This document shows, piece by piece, positions 9,701 to 23,614 of a stretch of 64,000 nt of DNA. The DNA comes from Echinococcus granulosus (lineage: Eukaryota > Platyhelminthes > Cestoda > Cyclophyllidea > Taeniidae). Where the stretch lies: positions 417,710 through 481,709 of the forward strand of contig NW_020170409.1 in NCBI RefSeq assembly GCF_000524195.1. Reading direction: 5' to 3'. The position numbers and the translations under genes are program-made. The first letter of the stretch is position 1; each line of letters opens with the position of its first letter. The notes beneath the pieces are model-generated. The model made no database searches and was not told where the DNA came from. It worked only from the letters and a program-made list of their open reading frames with translations.

Positions 9701-12700
9701 ATGAATGGTGATTCCTCCCTCCCTTTCCTCCCATTGTTGTTGTTGTTGTTGTAGTGATTACTACAAAATGGCGACTTCTGTGCTTTGCAAATGCAATCAC
9801 CTCGTAGTGAATTTCGGGGCTACGGTGATAGTTTATGAAAAACTGCAAGTTCTAGGCGTCTTCAAGGTAAAATTTTCAATTATGAGATCTTTTATTCAGC
9901 ACATTCGCCACCGGGTTCTCCTGGCCCCAAAACTTAACTAATGCAATGTGATGCCGACTGCAGTTATGAAATCAGTCGGTGCTCGAAATTTAGGGAAACA
10001 ACGACACCCAAATCTGTTTACCAGGTCCCACTGATTGGTAAAATGAGGTCAGACATGTTTGACCTACAGTGTCGAGTGGAAAAATCGGGAAGGAGCGTAA
10101 TAAGGCTGCTGCGATTCGGTCTCCACACCGGCGACGTACTGCTCTTCTGCCATAAGTTGCCGAGTTGCAACACTGCCATCTTGAAACACGAGGGTAAAAG
10201 AGCGTAATAATCACCAGCATCAAATTTGAAGCCGAAGAAGGGAGTTGAGAGTCTCTTCTGAAGTGGATTAATGTCCTTCTGGAAAGCGTAGAGTTTTATA
10301 CCTGAATTAACTCCAAGGTTTTTATGCTACCTCTATCCGACTGCCGCTCCATCTTTCTGTTTATCATGAAAGCTTTTATGATGTTATTTGTACTAGAGAA
10401 GTGAATGAAACTGGCAAAATGATAAATTGTGACACTACATGCGAAATACGGTGTCATCGTCATCCATCTGGTGGGTTCGAATTAGCGGTCCATCAAATGG
10501 AATGGAGGATAATTTGACAGTGATCATCATTAATCTGTGGAAACCCATTAATGTATTACTATCTCATCCTTCTGTCATTTCTATGATTTGTGAAACTTTA
10601 CCGTTGCCTTTAGTTCAGGTTTGTTTTTTTCCATGGTTGACCCCTGTAGAATCAATGGGTGGTGACAGATGGATGGCCCGATCTCGGTCCACCTCGACCT
10701 TAAAATTTTCAATCTACATCACCCTATTCGGGGTTCACTCTCAAAACTCATGCCACGCTTCAACAGTTCCGTCAGCAATATGCCAATACTGATAAAATAG
10801 CAGGTTTTTGTGAGATCGGTCATTGGAGGATAAAGAGAACAAGCAGGAGAAGATCAGTACTGACAGACAGACGACATTATGATTAAAATGTCTGTGGAAT
10901 TTAATGGAAAAGTGGCTTATCACAAGACTTATTCAACAGATCGTAAGAGCGATGAAGACCAGTCTTGCGAATAGGCGCCCCGTCAATCCACGTGAGAGAT
11001 GGGATGATAGCCAGTCCCACTCATACAACTCCAATCTTAACTCGAGTCCTTGAAGGATTCCTCACGCGCGTAGGCTGCCGCTTTGACCTACGAATAATCA
11101 CACGGTGCAACCAATGCTTCAACTCAGAAACCGTGGTATCTATGCCAGTAAGACTTACATGATAGCAGTCTATGCCAGCCTTGGGAACCAATCTGTGATA
11201 GAGCCCCTCAGACTAAAAATATGCCCAACGGAGCTAAGGTCCCGCTCTCTGAAAATTTAACACTGTCATGAGCACGGAAGATGCTGCCTTGCGTTCAACT
11301 GCACAAGTAAGTCAACGAATGAAGCGTCATTCAAAGTAGAGTCCCTAAAACAATCTTTTGTCCACTGTTCCCGCTTGCACCAGAACGATAAAGTTACTTA
11401 TGCCCAAAATAGGTGTCTTTTTCAAGAAAAGAGAAAATCCGTCCTCAGTCGCTTATGAATAGGCGAGGGTCATCTAGCCTTCCCACTATTTTCTAACCCC
11501 AAGAGGAACAAGATTGCAAGGCCGAACATGTGCAGCCGCAGCAGTTACTGCGGCGGTAGTTGATTTAAGCGATTAGATATGGATAATGTGGGTTCCACCT
11601 TTATGCCAATAGCACAGGCCGTGACGATTCCAGTGGCATGAGTCTGTTGGGCAGGCCTGTGGTCACGATATTACGGCAAGAGCATGGCGGAATCCATTAG
11701 GGGATGGGAGAGGGGGAGGTGGCGGAGGGGGTGGGGGGAAGAGGCATTACCGACTCATCCCAGACCGCCGGTACACGCTCACACACACACTCACACGACC
11801 CGCCGAATTCGTCCAGCCACAAATGGCCAAGCAAGGCAGTCTGTTAGTTGGTCGGTTGGTTGGATAGTGGGGCTCATCAAATACGCCGCCACAAAACCAC
11901 TCGCGCACACTCATTTTTCACTGCCTTATGGCTCCCGAGACGATGATCAAAGAAAGTCGCCGCTACCACCATATACTCGCTAGCCCTTCTCCTCTCCCTC
12001 TCCTCTCTGATGGAAGCAGAAGCTGTCAAAACAAACACAAAAGTGGCAAGGAAGGGGAAAAGAACGGTGTAGCTACGATTATTTTCCTTTCGTACGTGTA
12101 ACCCAACAATGGTGACAGTAATTGATGACATGAGAGCCCTCCACCCTGGCTAGCTGGCTAACCGGTTTGTTAGTTGGTTCACCAAATAAAGAGGTCACTG
12201 AGAGGACCCATAATTTTTCCCTCCTCGCTGGTAGATAAAACAAACGAACAACAGCATCAACCAAAGGTGAATTAGGGACATCCCATGCGATTGCTGTTGC
12301 ACCTCCTGGAAGTTGAAATTCGCGAGAGCACTACTTTTCATTGCCACCGCGACGCTGCAATCAATCACCTCAAATGGCCGATACTGATATTCATTAATGT
12401 CTGAACCCTCCCTTTCCCCACCCTCACCCCAACTCGTTTTTTTATAAGCTAGGTTAAGACGCTTCCCTCGTCATGATTAACGACAAGGTGTCACCTCTAG
12501 GTGTCCAGCTAGCTGGACCCGAGGAGATTATTACCTTTCTCCAGCACTCCAGGAGTGGGAATTTGTGAAAGAATTCTGCATGTCGACATCGTCGTTGTTG
12601 CAACCATCAACATTAAAATAAAATCCTCATCTTCTTCCACTTCACCCCACCTCGGTCCAGTTTAGCAGAGGTTTCTGCCCCACAAAACCCACACAACCGT

Positions 12701-15700
12701 AAAGCCTCGAGTTCGTAAATTTTTACGAGCACTCACGACTGCATATTGATGGCATTTACTTCAAGAAAAGTTTTGAAAAAAATTTCATTGAGGCGTCACA
12801 CCTCCGTGACACCAAACATCACTCCGATGTGTCCCGATTGGTCAACTAAAAATTTAATTAAAATTATTCTTATGTTAGAGAGGGCAATGTTAGTCAAATC
12901 TTTTCGTCTGTGTTGAAGATTTAAAATAAGCTATTGTTTAGTGAGACCAGGCTAGTCCCTCACCTCCTCAATTGCTCCATCTTCCGTGTTCAACCGGCTT
13001 TTGCCAGAAAACAAAGTGTGCACCTCGAGTTGATTCTCTAAAGGATAAAATTGTATTCTTTTTGTAGCCTAGGCTCCAAAATGCGACAGTAAGTATACAT
13101 TGAAGAGTTAGTGAAACTTACTATCCAGAGTTTCATAGAGAGAAACTAAGATAAATTTATTTTTATGAATGCTTGCTTCGAGAATGTCAAGCAGACTGTT
13201 TTGCCACAAATATACTAACCAAACATGTTCTACGCTTCTCCAACTAGGGACCTCTTGTCTTTATTATCTGCGTCAGAGAAGACGAGGAGTCATTTTACTT
13301 TGTGTGTCAACGGAACTAGAGGCTCCTCCTTATGCCAATTAGAACTCGTAGCATTTTCTTGTCATCCATGACATTTCCCTCCGTTCCTTATGGCGTCCGG
13401 CCTGAATCACTACCCAGCACTACGCGTTTTTAATTTCACAAGATAATAATTATAGGTTTCACCAATTAAGACAAGTCTTCTTTGGCATTGATCTCTCCAC
13501 CTATCGGTGACACAAAATGAGGCAAGAGAGTAGATTAACCACCCTAAGTAGACGCTAAGACAAAGAAAATACCGGTTTATTCTAAGCAAGAGATGATGGG
13601 ATGCAGAATTCGAGAGAGGCAGTTAATCGTGCCTGAGGCTGTCACACTGGTAATTCTGCCTGACAAGTCGGCTGTTCGTGAGGCTTAGCGTAGGGGTTAT
13701 CACTCAATAGTGAAGGTGGCTGTCGAAAACATAGGTAAATGGACCCCTGTCATGAACTAAGCTTCGTGAACAGAAAGTATGTGGTGTGCCAGGACCACAG
13801 AACCACCTCTACTACCACGAGGCAGAGTTGTGACGTGATGAGTGCCGGGAACTGCGGACGTCCAGGAGGCTGCAGTCACATTCACTAGCAATCACTCAAG
13901 AAACCTAGAGCCAATCTACAAAACCGAATTAACTGCAGTTGTAGGATTCACAGAACAGTTAGATGTGAGCATTCAGATCCACCCATGCCATGATTTATGG
14001 CAGCCCTAAGTTCAGTGAAGTGTGTGCATACTCGCTATGCAGATGTCTTAGCCAACGACGCAGCACTTTTTTTCCTTCTGTATCAAATCCAACTAGATCA
14101 TGTATTTCCCTCTAAAGCTGTAACAAGGAGTGAGACATGCAAGTATCATGTTGTTGTGGCAGGCAAAAAAGCCAAATTTATTAATTTAAGTCTTTGGAGA
14201 TGATGAAAGATGTACCTCTTGGCACCTAGCCTTCACCACACCTTTGCAATTATGACAGGGGTGTAAGTGATCGACTTAAGCTACAGATGAATGGAAAGCA
14301 TTTGCAACGCCTAAGAAGGCGTAGAAGAATGTGGAGTGATCCACAGCTGGCCAACCCTCCTCCCTCTTGTCAAAGGGGGAAAAAACGGAGTCACGTCGAG
14401 CGGAGACGAGGTGAGGCGGGCGAGGTGACAGACAACGGCCACGCCTTCTTGGGTGTAGGTGACAGCGACAGACGTGGGGGCACTATTGGCACCAGTTGTC
14501 CGTGTGGGCACTTTTTTACACGAAGGTAATTGACACTCCACAGATGGCACAATAAAGCTATTGACTACCTCGGAGGTACTATGTTTTAGGTAAATGCAGT
14601 ATCTGACGGGGACTGTCAGCCCTCCTGTCCATTTATGATTTGACTGTTTACATCCTCCCGTGTGTAAGAAGGACGTTTGTTTTGACTCTCTTTGTAACCA
14701 TGCCAGCCTTTTAGTCTCCTTGACAATGACGCCATGCAGTCATGCTCACGCCGCCTGTGCTACTGGTGTCTCTACGTCCCTCGATGCGCTTATAACCGAA
14801 CTGTTTCCATAACTAGAGCAATCCATTTCTTTAGGGCTCTCGTTAAGTATTTAGAGGTGACTCAAACGCCAGAGCCTAGCTAATTGCGCTGTTTTTGAAT
14901 GCAATGGTATTCGAAAACAGCTCAACCTTCCTGAATGTTAAAAGTTTTGCAAAAAGTAGTTAATCTCTCATACATTGTGTGCTATCTTTAATTCATGCTC
15001 CATTCCACAGATCTGCTTACTGAGCTACCTTATTTGGAAGCTTCTTCGTCATAAAACACTGTTTTGAAACATACGCCCTTCAAAATGACTACAGCAGTAA
15101 ATTATGATATCGTAAACAGATAAACATCGCGTCTCCCTCCTTTGGTACCACTTGAAAATGGGCATTACTGTTTTATTCTGATCCGTATTTTATCAAAGAG
15201 GCAGCACATTTGGCATAAAATTTACTTTCGAAGGAAAATGAAGGACATTGTACAGTCAAAAGTAAACCTTCTTTAGTGCATACTTTTACATAAGAAAAGG
15301 GAGGAAGAAAGGAAAGGGTTCAACACTTCGTTCAATCTCACGCACCGAGACACGAGTTAGAAGGTTGATAATATGACCATCCTGTGAAGCATCGCCCTAT
15401 TCACCCTTAAAAACGTTATTATTGTCCACGTAGTGAAGGACAGAGCATCTACGGGCATGGAAGACGGAAAAACCTAACCAGTACCAAATACCGCTCTTCT
15501 TATATCTTCATCATTCGCTTGCAATTACGAAAAGATAAAAAAGACCCACAAACATAAGTCCCTACCATTGTAATACTTACGTCATAAGATCTCACCACTA
15601 TTTACTATCACACCTTGATTAATGATTATTAACTGTAGGGGAGGTGAAAAAATAAGCCATAACAATTGCAACATTAGCCGAAAAGACAACATCTTTGCTT

Positions 15701-18700
15701 GCTTGCCGCAATCAGACAGACCTCTAACAGGAGCTGTCTCCAAAGCCCTAGGCAGGTGTTTTTTGTAGTAAGGCCGTATGCATCACAACTACGGACTGAA
15801 CTCCACAAAGACGATAACCCTCAACCATAACTTGTAGAGTTGAGAGAGGGAGATAATATTTAGGCTGACTTTAATGCGTTCACCTCTGTTAATTCCCCTG
15901 GGGGTTTTCTCCCGTGATTTCCCATCACTTTCGTCACTTCGATTGTAACCTTCTTATCAAAGTGAACCCACACACGCGCAGACTACGTGATAGATGGAGA
16001 GGTGGATAGGCGGAGGTAGACATAAATACAATTAAAAAGTAAACACACACGTACATACAAACTTTAAATTGTCATACCTGTCATGTCTTTCATTGCCGTA
16101 ATGACAACCTTGACAGCCGTACGTATCAACAACGATAGTGATGGCTTTATCGATGTAATGCTGGCCTGTCACTTTCTCTCTCCAAACCAATGGATGGTGG
16201 GTGGGTAAAAAGACCACCTTGTAGGGTGAAATTTGCCTCCTGCCAAGTGAAGGGCACTGAGCTTTGGTGTGTACTAAGCGGGTCACGTCGACACTTGCCA
16301 TTGAGCGGGGATGGCAACATCATTAATCACAACAATTAAAACCAGTCTACCAATTTGGCTCACTTTCACTTCACTTGGGAATGTCACCAGCTTGTAGTCA
16401 GCGTAGTTGCAGCTATTTTGATCAACTCTTTCATGCTGTTAAAGGGAGATCAAATTAGCGTTTCCTTTTAAGTCGTTCCATCCACCCTGCTCCTCCCTCA
16501 TCTTCTTCTCCTTTTTTGAAGTCACGTTCGTGTAGGAAAACATAGAAACCTGACTTAGGCCCTTTAAATTTCCCACAATTTAGTCACGCTCTCAAGAAGT
16601 TGGGATATTTGAACAGTCACAACACCATCTCAGCCAGCTTTAAAATGGAGTGTGCACGAATTTAAGAAGGTCGATCCTAGAGGCACTTACTGAATGAAAT
16701 GCTCGAAACTTATGTCGCAGGAGGAGTTGGATGCTGACTTCATTCTTACAGCGCTATCCAGTTGGCTGGTAATTAGTCTCTCTGCCATTGGGTTTCAATT
16801 TACCCAATTTGAAGGCGCCCACACGAAGAACATGGAGGAAGAATGCATCCAACATCCTACTTCAACCTTCCTCGTAGAGGACCGAGGGTGTTGACATGTG
16901 TCATAGTCTGCTGAACAGATTGGGTATGGAAGTGAGCCAAAAAGTGGCAAATTAATAGCGTCATCACCAAGTTAGTGAGAGGACTTACATCTTAGCTGTT
17001 AGCGATGGATTCGGGCACTTTGTCACCTGTCCAATCTCGTAAAGCAACTCAACGTCAAATGTCAACTGGAAGCAGTTTATGGTATCTCGAGGCAAATTTA
17101 AGTCCTTCCTAGTATAAAATGGAATCGCTGGAGTGAATGGATAGTAGAATGTGGTCTTGTGAATACTGCGTTTCCCTGTGGTGGGGTGTTTTTGTGAAAG
17201 TATGGATGTTAAAATCGGGCAGAGTTGGTTGAATGTTGAATTGAAAACTAGACGATTGGGAGAGTGTGGCATGCTCCAAGTTGGGTATGCACATGCCGGG
17301 TACATCCACAAAGGCCCTTAAAACTCAAATTGAACCTTTTGTGTGGAATATTATGGTGCTATTGCAGAAAAGAATTACCATAATTTCTCAATCGTATGAG
17401 TGTTAGAGGCCTCGCCTTTGTTTTCTCTGATACACCTGACGCACGTGTCATGTTCTTGGCCTGGCGTGGCAACGCGCTTGACGATGGCAAGAGCTGTCGT
17501 ATTTGGTGGGTGAGTAATTAAAGCATTGCACAAAACTATATGCATATGTGATGCGTGCGAGGGACGTAAAGCTATGTTGAGGTTAGGACGGCTCTCGCTA
17601 GAGCCATAATCAGTGACACTGATAGCAGTGACAGTTATGTCAAATTTGGTGACACTTGCGCTGTGCGTTGCGATTCAAAGTCACTTTTTTTCCTTCCCCA
17701 CCCCAAAACTCACCTTCCACTTGACTAACATCTCTGTGTAGTTTATGCGGGGATTTATTACAACTTCAAATGTGGCCACATTGGCCATGGACGTGGGACG
17801 GCGAACAACAAAGTTTGTGAAATCATTTCAGTGGCCAAGATGGTGGGCGCCGAGGCACCAGAAGGTCTTCGTGAAGGCCACCCTGGAGGACTGCCACAGT
17901 TGTACTAACTTCCCTCATCCTTTACGGCTTACCTGGTGAAACGACCACTCGCAATACATCTGCTCGTCATGTAAGGCAGGTTCTGATGCAAATGTACGCA
18001 CGTGTGGATGGATCTCTGGTTTGAAATGTGCAAATAATCGGCAGAAAGTTGCGCTTATTAATGTATTAGCAAATAGTTTCAATCATAAGTTCCATAAACC
18101 TTAATTACCCTTATATTTGTGGTTTTTTTTTTGGCCCAGCCAGTATCACCATCATTTAATTTCCTCCACCATGCGGCGTAGGAATGAAAGGCGGTACCTA
18201 ACCCAACAGATTTGCGAACTCAAGAAGCGGTATTTAGAGCCAGTTTCTGCTCGGAGCAAAGCATTAAGGCCAGTTTTTGAATCAGTAGGACTCTATGAAC
18301 CCCTCATTTTAAGGCAATTTTAAGTACCTCTAAGGTGGTGCTATTTTCCAAGTGTCCTTGGGTGGTGTCGAACCCTCGTTCAATCAGCCTGACGAGGAGA
18401 GCGCCCAGACTTCCTTACTGAGCCATGGTAGGCATCTGCTCTCTTTGGCTAACATTTTATCAACTGAGATGCTCTCTGGGCACCGATTTGTTCAGAATCA
18501 GTATTGTTTTATTTAAAACTGGAATAATAAATGGTTTTTTTCAACGTCCATAACTTTGCTTTCGCATTGATTATCCTACGCACAGAAGTTGATACCATTA
18601 ACAGAAAGACTTATTCTATTAAATGTACCGCTCTTGAAAAAGGTATTGCTGAATTTGGAAGCAGGATAACAGTGGCAGCGCCTCACTAGTGGAAGCCCAC

Positions 18701-21700
18701 AGTCGCCTTCAGGCACAGGTGCTATAGCCATTGCGATAAAGTGGATGGAGGGTGCTCAAAATGCAACCCAAGGTAGCAGTGGATTTCAAACGAGGGTAGT
18801 TTAGTTTGCTGGTCTTAGCGACAAATATCCTTATGGAATAATGCCTCACGCCGAGTTTAATATTAAGCCTTAATACTCCATGCCGATTAAATTGAGTATA
18901 GATGGGCCATGTCATTGAAGAATCGTGCTGCTTTCTTTGGCGCAATTGTTTCAGGAAGCAATTTTACTGAAGGCGATCCAGTCAGTATATTTACTCACAC
19001 TCTACCCTGCTTTAATGAGGGGCCGAACACTTCATTTTAACCAATAATGGCAGTAGTTTCAGATTTTACGGCAGAACCATAAGCAGAGCGATATGGTGGC
19101 ATGTGATAATGCGCAAAATCCTGCCAATTTTCGCGCACAGCTTCGTGATATACCTCAGAAATTCCTAACAAGCAACTGATATGTCGACAGGGAGGTAAGT
19201 GGAGGCTTTTTGAGTAATTTTCATAACGCAATTTCAAAGAAGCATCTGAATTCTTAAATTACAATCTTGTCGTTTTCCATTTGGAGTTGACTAACACAGC
19301 TGAAGGTACAATCTTGACACTTCAATTTCCAAAACCGCATTATGATGGAATGCGCATTCAATCCTTTTGTGTAGCTAGGCTGTCTCCGATCTTGCTGTCT
19401 TTGGGCTTTGGAAAGTAGTTGTAATGTGGTCATGGCAATTAACCAAATTCAACACAACTTGTCGTTTTTACATAAGCATCAATTAGACAAGAGAAATCTT
19501 CAGGTTGAATCCATTTAGGATGACCTTCCATCGCTATTCTTTCTTCTATCAAAAAGTTGTGCTTTTGAAGATGCCACTTTTGGCGGAGATTGCCGTTTTA
19601 TTTTTACTAGTACAGTCCAAGATAACACCTTATTGAGGTGGGAATGAGACTGAAGACGGTGAAGGCATTCTTTTAAGGAATGATCAGACGTTCTCCCATG
19701 AATCCGCAACTTGGAGACGAAGTGTTTACAGTTCAACAGGTTGACAAGAAAAGGGCTATCGTAAAATTCTTCCTATCTGGCGGTAATCGTAAACCCCTCC
19801 TCGAAGTCTCCAGTAAAGCCTCATCTTCAAGACTTCTTATCGCATCTTCAGTACTGCAAAAGCTCTGTGGGGGCATCAAGTCAAAGGCGTCACTGCGCTT
19901 TCGTAGCGAATTTCGATGGATTTCACTGTTACAACAAGCATTTTTGATAAAAATAAAAACGGAGGCACCACATCTTCCCCTCTTTGAAAAAATCCTCCTT
20001 GATTGTATAAGAGCCCATCTAATCTAACCGTAACTTTGCGAGCCCTACAGTATTCAAAATTTTAACACGACAATCGTTATTGTTGTGTTTCTATGTTGTA
20101 CAAGTTCTCACTTACATCAGATCATGACCGGCACCTTTCTAGTGCCATTTTTGGAAAAAAAAACAGGATCGGTAGAACTTGTCTTTTTTAGAATGAGTTG
20201 TGTAGTAAAAGTAACCACAGAGGAAGTGGGTGGAGAGCAGCTGAAAACATCAACGAACAGGGTGCTCAATTTGCCATTGGATGCGATATAAAGTGCTTGC
20301 ACAATGCGGCAATCGCCAGCTTGAGGTAACAGTTCCATTCTGAAAAGTAATTTTGCAAATCTCGATCCCAAATAAACCGTCTACTTTGTAGACTAGGCTC
20401 AAGGCAAGGTGATGGATTGTAATGAGTAGACGATCATGAGCCGGGTCTGGAGAGATGCAAATCTCAGACGACTGCTAACTTCTTGAAGTTACTATTCATA
20501 CATCATTAGTAGGTCACTTAAAGCAAAGTGGCTGGATCCTCTTCTTAAAAGGGGAAAAAGCCACTGCATTAGAAGACAGGTCGGTGGATTTCATCAGCCA
20601 GAAAAGTGACTATTCTGGAGTGCATGGTCAGACAGTGTTTGTAATTAGGTACTTTGAGGGGAAGGAATGTTTTTATGCTCATTTAAACACCCACTTCACT
20701 GCTTCACACTGATGAATAAATCATCTATCCCCTAATTTGTCATTATTATTGCCTCCGCTATCCCCATAGCTGCTCATCCGTCATGCCCCACTGTCGCAAA
20801 AAATATTGCTGCCTGCCTGTCTGCCTGTCAACAGCCATGACAGGCTACATTTCTCACAGCCAAGTCTTCTCAATCTCCTTACTTCTGCTTCTCCCCTCCC
20901 TCCCCCCCCTACCCCCGCCTCCATCATCACTGGGTTGCAGTTGTGCTCTGCCCCTCATCACCTTGTACGCACTCACACGGGGACAGAGGAATCGACAGAA
21001 GGGAATCACTTCTGCATCTGGCATCGGTGATGTATGACAGTTGGCTGCGCTTTGCGTCGTCACCCTCCTCCCCCCTCCAGTCATTTATTTTCAATTGTTT
21101 AATCTGAACAGTCGATTTGTATGTGAATGCTTGCTTTGCCATACTACTCATAACGCAGTGTTAAGGCTGTTTTTTGGTCAGCAAATTAAAAAACAAGACG
21201 ATGGTGCTTGTTTGGTCGCTCGTCATCATCCGCTGTCAAAATGGGCGCCTTATACTTTTTTTGATGCTCTATAGTATTTGGTTGTTCGAACAGTCCCAAC
21301 GTATTTACTTGCCAAGTAATCGGTTTCAGCCTCGGACAATGAGAAAATTAGTTATTTATGCAACCTAATTGCCTTTGACGTCAAACGGAGTCCTCTGACT
21401 CGAGACTGAAACAGAATTACCTTTTGATTGTCAATTCGCTAGCCGAGGAGATAAATCTTCATGAATGATTCAGCATCGCGAAGTTGAGATGCCCCAAACA
21501 ATAGATGCCTGTGCCCTTGGTAGAGCAGAATTAGGCAAAAGTAAGGCCCAATTTTGACAATCATGTTCTTAGTTGGCACTTTATGATCTCAGGCCACTCC
21601 ATAAAGTACAAAGCATAAAATAATGCTGGCCTGAGGATCCTATAAAGATGGAGGAGCGTTCTAGGTTATGGAGATGGCTTAATTTATCCAACCCACCACT

Positions 21701-22194
21701 CCCGTTTTATATTGTCCGCTTTCCATCTCAAAGTGGTGAAGCCAACAAATTTTTTTGTATTTAGCCTTTAGGCATGAACAGTACAATAGCCAGAAGCAAC
21801 TGCTCCACCACCGTTTGAACAAGAATTAATTTGAGGTCACAGCGTTTCATTAGTGAAGCCGGTCCCAAGAGCTTCAAAATTCAACCGAGACAAGAAAACA
21901 GACACATTTATTACCTTGAGGCGTTTATTAATGCTTCAGCAGGATTTATTTTAGAAGTACAATTGCGTTCTTGGAGAATAAACTGAAGGAGTTTTGGGGA
22001 ATGCAAGCAGTTGGCAGCTTTTTGATTTGGTAGCTTCGTTGATCCACTAAACCTTCTCCTTAATTTCTCCTTGAGTTGTGTACTCGAGGTTGGCGACTTT
22101 CGCCAGACTCGAGTGGTGAGGACTTAGCCCTACAATCCTCAAATTGCACATTAGAAGTTGAGCTGACCGGAAAACAGTCTTAAAGCAGGCAAGT
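3767..22194. other. Gene-free region, left part of the desert
   Basis: About 18 kb with no gene I can support. Open frames here stay below about 117 codons, lack family motifs, and mostly sit in low-stop or simple-repeat stretches. Items worth marking are a TATA-box-like TATAAAAGG at 4670-4678 followed by a 97-codon frame at 4744-5037, a C-run at 9565-9575, a TTG repeat at 9734-9752, a G-rich block at 11700-11738, a CA-rich stretch near 11776-11798, palindromes at 12486-12518, and two segments with both splice signals on the minus strand (15581-15632 and 16989-17108). TTAATTAA occurs at 5644, 8643, 9121 and 9239. Confidence 0.55.
9734..9752 (+). repeat. (TTG)n microsatellite
   Basis: Six uninterrupted TTG units inside a T/C-rich stretch. 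Direct reading of the sequence; no function implied. Confidence 0.95.
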
Positions 22195-22262
22195 ATGCAG
22201 CCACTCTGTATCAGGCTTTGTCACCCCCTCTGCTTTCTAAAAATCCACTCGCTTTTTGTGTT

Positions 22263-22660
22263 GACTTATGGCTACCTCCACCTATCCATCTTCATCAGCA
22301 GCGCTACTGTCAGAAACGTAGCACAAATCTACACAAGAAAGCCAGATGTCAAGCCGTGTGTAAATTCCAGGCTTAGTAGGCGAAGCTAAATCAGTGGATT
22401 GTGCAACGCGCAGTTTTGCCACGAAGCGCCGTGGCGACCGATCTCCGGGCTCCGGTATCCGGTATCCGATTTCCCGTGCTGATGTCTAGAGAGTACCGGT
22501 GAACCGACTCCTCTGCATTCACCTCTGGCCAGCCTAACGTCTGTGTGCTTTTTAAGCCTCCATTTTCCTGGAAGTTGCAGCCGATGTGTAATCATTGTCA
22601 AAGTTAGTTTGATACTGGTTCAAAACTCCATCGATTTGGGAGATTTCAGTCTCCCCGGGA
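22263..22660 (+). repeat. Dispersed repeat family 1, copy A
   Basis: This roughly 400-bp segment aligns collinearly with 27480-27872 in the same orientation. Shared blocks include CAGCGCTACTGTCAGAAA, GCCGTGTGTAAATT, CACCTCTGGCCAGCCT, CTGGTTCAA and TCCATCG-TTTGGGA, in the same order and similar spacing. Translation of either strand gives no intact conserved protein, although similar minus-strand peptides (for example RLARGE) appear in both copies. I cannot assign the family: a solo LTR, a non-autonomous element, or an old segmental duplication are all possible. Confidence 0.75.
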
Positions 22661-23012
22661 GGTCAAAATGACTAATAAGGGAGCATTAAGAGAGGCACAG
22701 ATGGGATGGCAGGAGGTTCAGAATGTGCAGTTCGTTTTTATTTAAGAAATAAGAGTCCCATAAAAGAGACCAAAGTACGAGGTGGTGTTTTTCGACGTAC
22801 ATTACGAACAACGATGGCATCGGCAGCAGTTAGCAGTTGCAGCAAAAGTGGAACGATGGTAATAGCGTGGGAGGTTGCCTCACTCCTAAGTCCCACGTTG
22901 AGTCAGGCCCGCTGTCGTGTGTGAGAAAATAATATTTCACAAAATACAAAATGAGTGAGAAAAAGCTACTGCTACTGCACCAGAAATTGCCTACATAGCC
23001 CTCCCACCAACT

Positions 23013-23030
23013 AGCCAGCCAGCCAGCCAG
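23013..23030 (+). repeat. (AGCC)n tetranucleotide repeat
   Basis: About 4.5 tandem AGCC units. The same tetranucleotide theme (GCCT or GGCT runs) recurs near 20806, 34203, 50890 and 58865. Confidence 0.9.
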
Positions 23031-23601
23031 GCATCCAGCTAACTGGTAGGTAGGGGGCTTAATTTATTTGTTCATCTCTCTCTCTCTGTGCGAGCTGGTG
23101 CTTGAATAATGACCCCTGTGACCCGCATCGAAGACACACTTGATTAGTAGTGCTGATGCATCAACCCCCCCCTATCCCCCTCTTCCGCCGTCCACCACAG
23201 TTTCAAAGATTTATCTTTCTCCTCGAGTTCAATATAGCAACGTCACTTCTAGATAGGAATTTGAGCCTTCCTGCCCAAATATTGCCCTATCTTCCAAGTG
23301 AACATGCCCGATAATTCCCACAAAAGTGGAGAAAAGCAAAAATTTACCGGTTCAAACAGTACGAGGCAGTTAGATGAGTTTGGACTTATTCCAGAGGGGT
23401 GAGGAAAGAAGGAGGAGGACGAGGATGGCGTGATTTATAGCCTCAATTCAGTGGTTTTGAATTCCCCATATTTCACAGTACCACTGTGACAAAAATTTTG
23501 TTTGATTTGAAAACCCCAAGCTCTCGGATTGTCAGAAGCTCAGATTAGAACTGCTGGACTCTCAAAAGCACCATATGGTAATGAAATTTATGATAGCTGG
23601 G

Positions 23602-23614
23602 GAGAGAGAGAGAG
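23602..23614 (+). repeat. (GA)n microsatellite
   Basis: Short uninterrupted GA run read directly from the sequence. Confidence 0.9.

Noticed and set aside
16985..17311. 108-codon minus-strand frame containing the candidate exon
   Set aside because: A second frame on the same strand is also open over the same bases, which fits a low-stop composition better than a gene. Only the 120-nt segment with splice signals was kept as a finding.
17745..17939. GC-rich plus-strand segment with an acceptor-like sequence and readable frames (including VAKMVGAEAPEGLREG in a second frame)
   Set aside because: Two different frames look equally plausible, no donor or partner exon could be placed, and no family is recognised.
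19680..20027. 115-codon plus-strand frame
   Set aside because: No recognisable motif, no splice sites that extend it, and no clear start context. Frames of this length occur elsewhere in the same desert.
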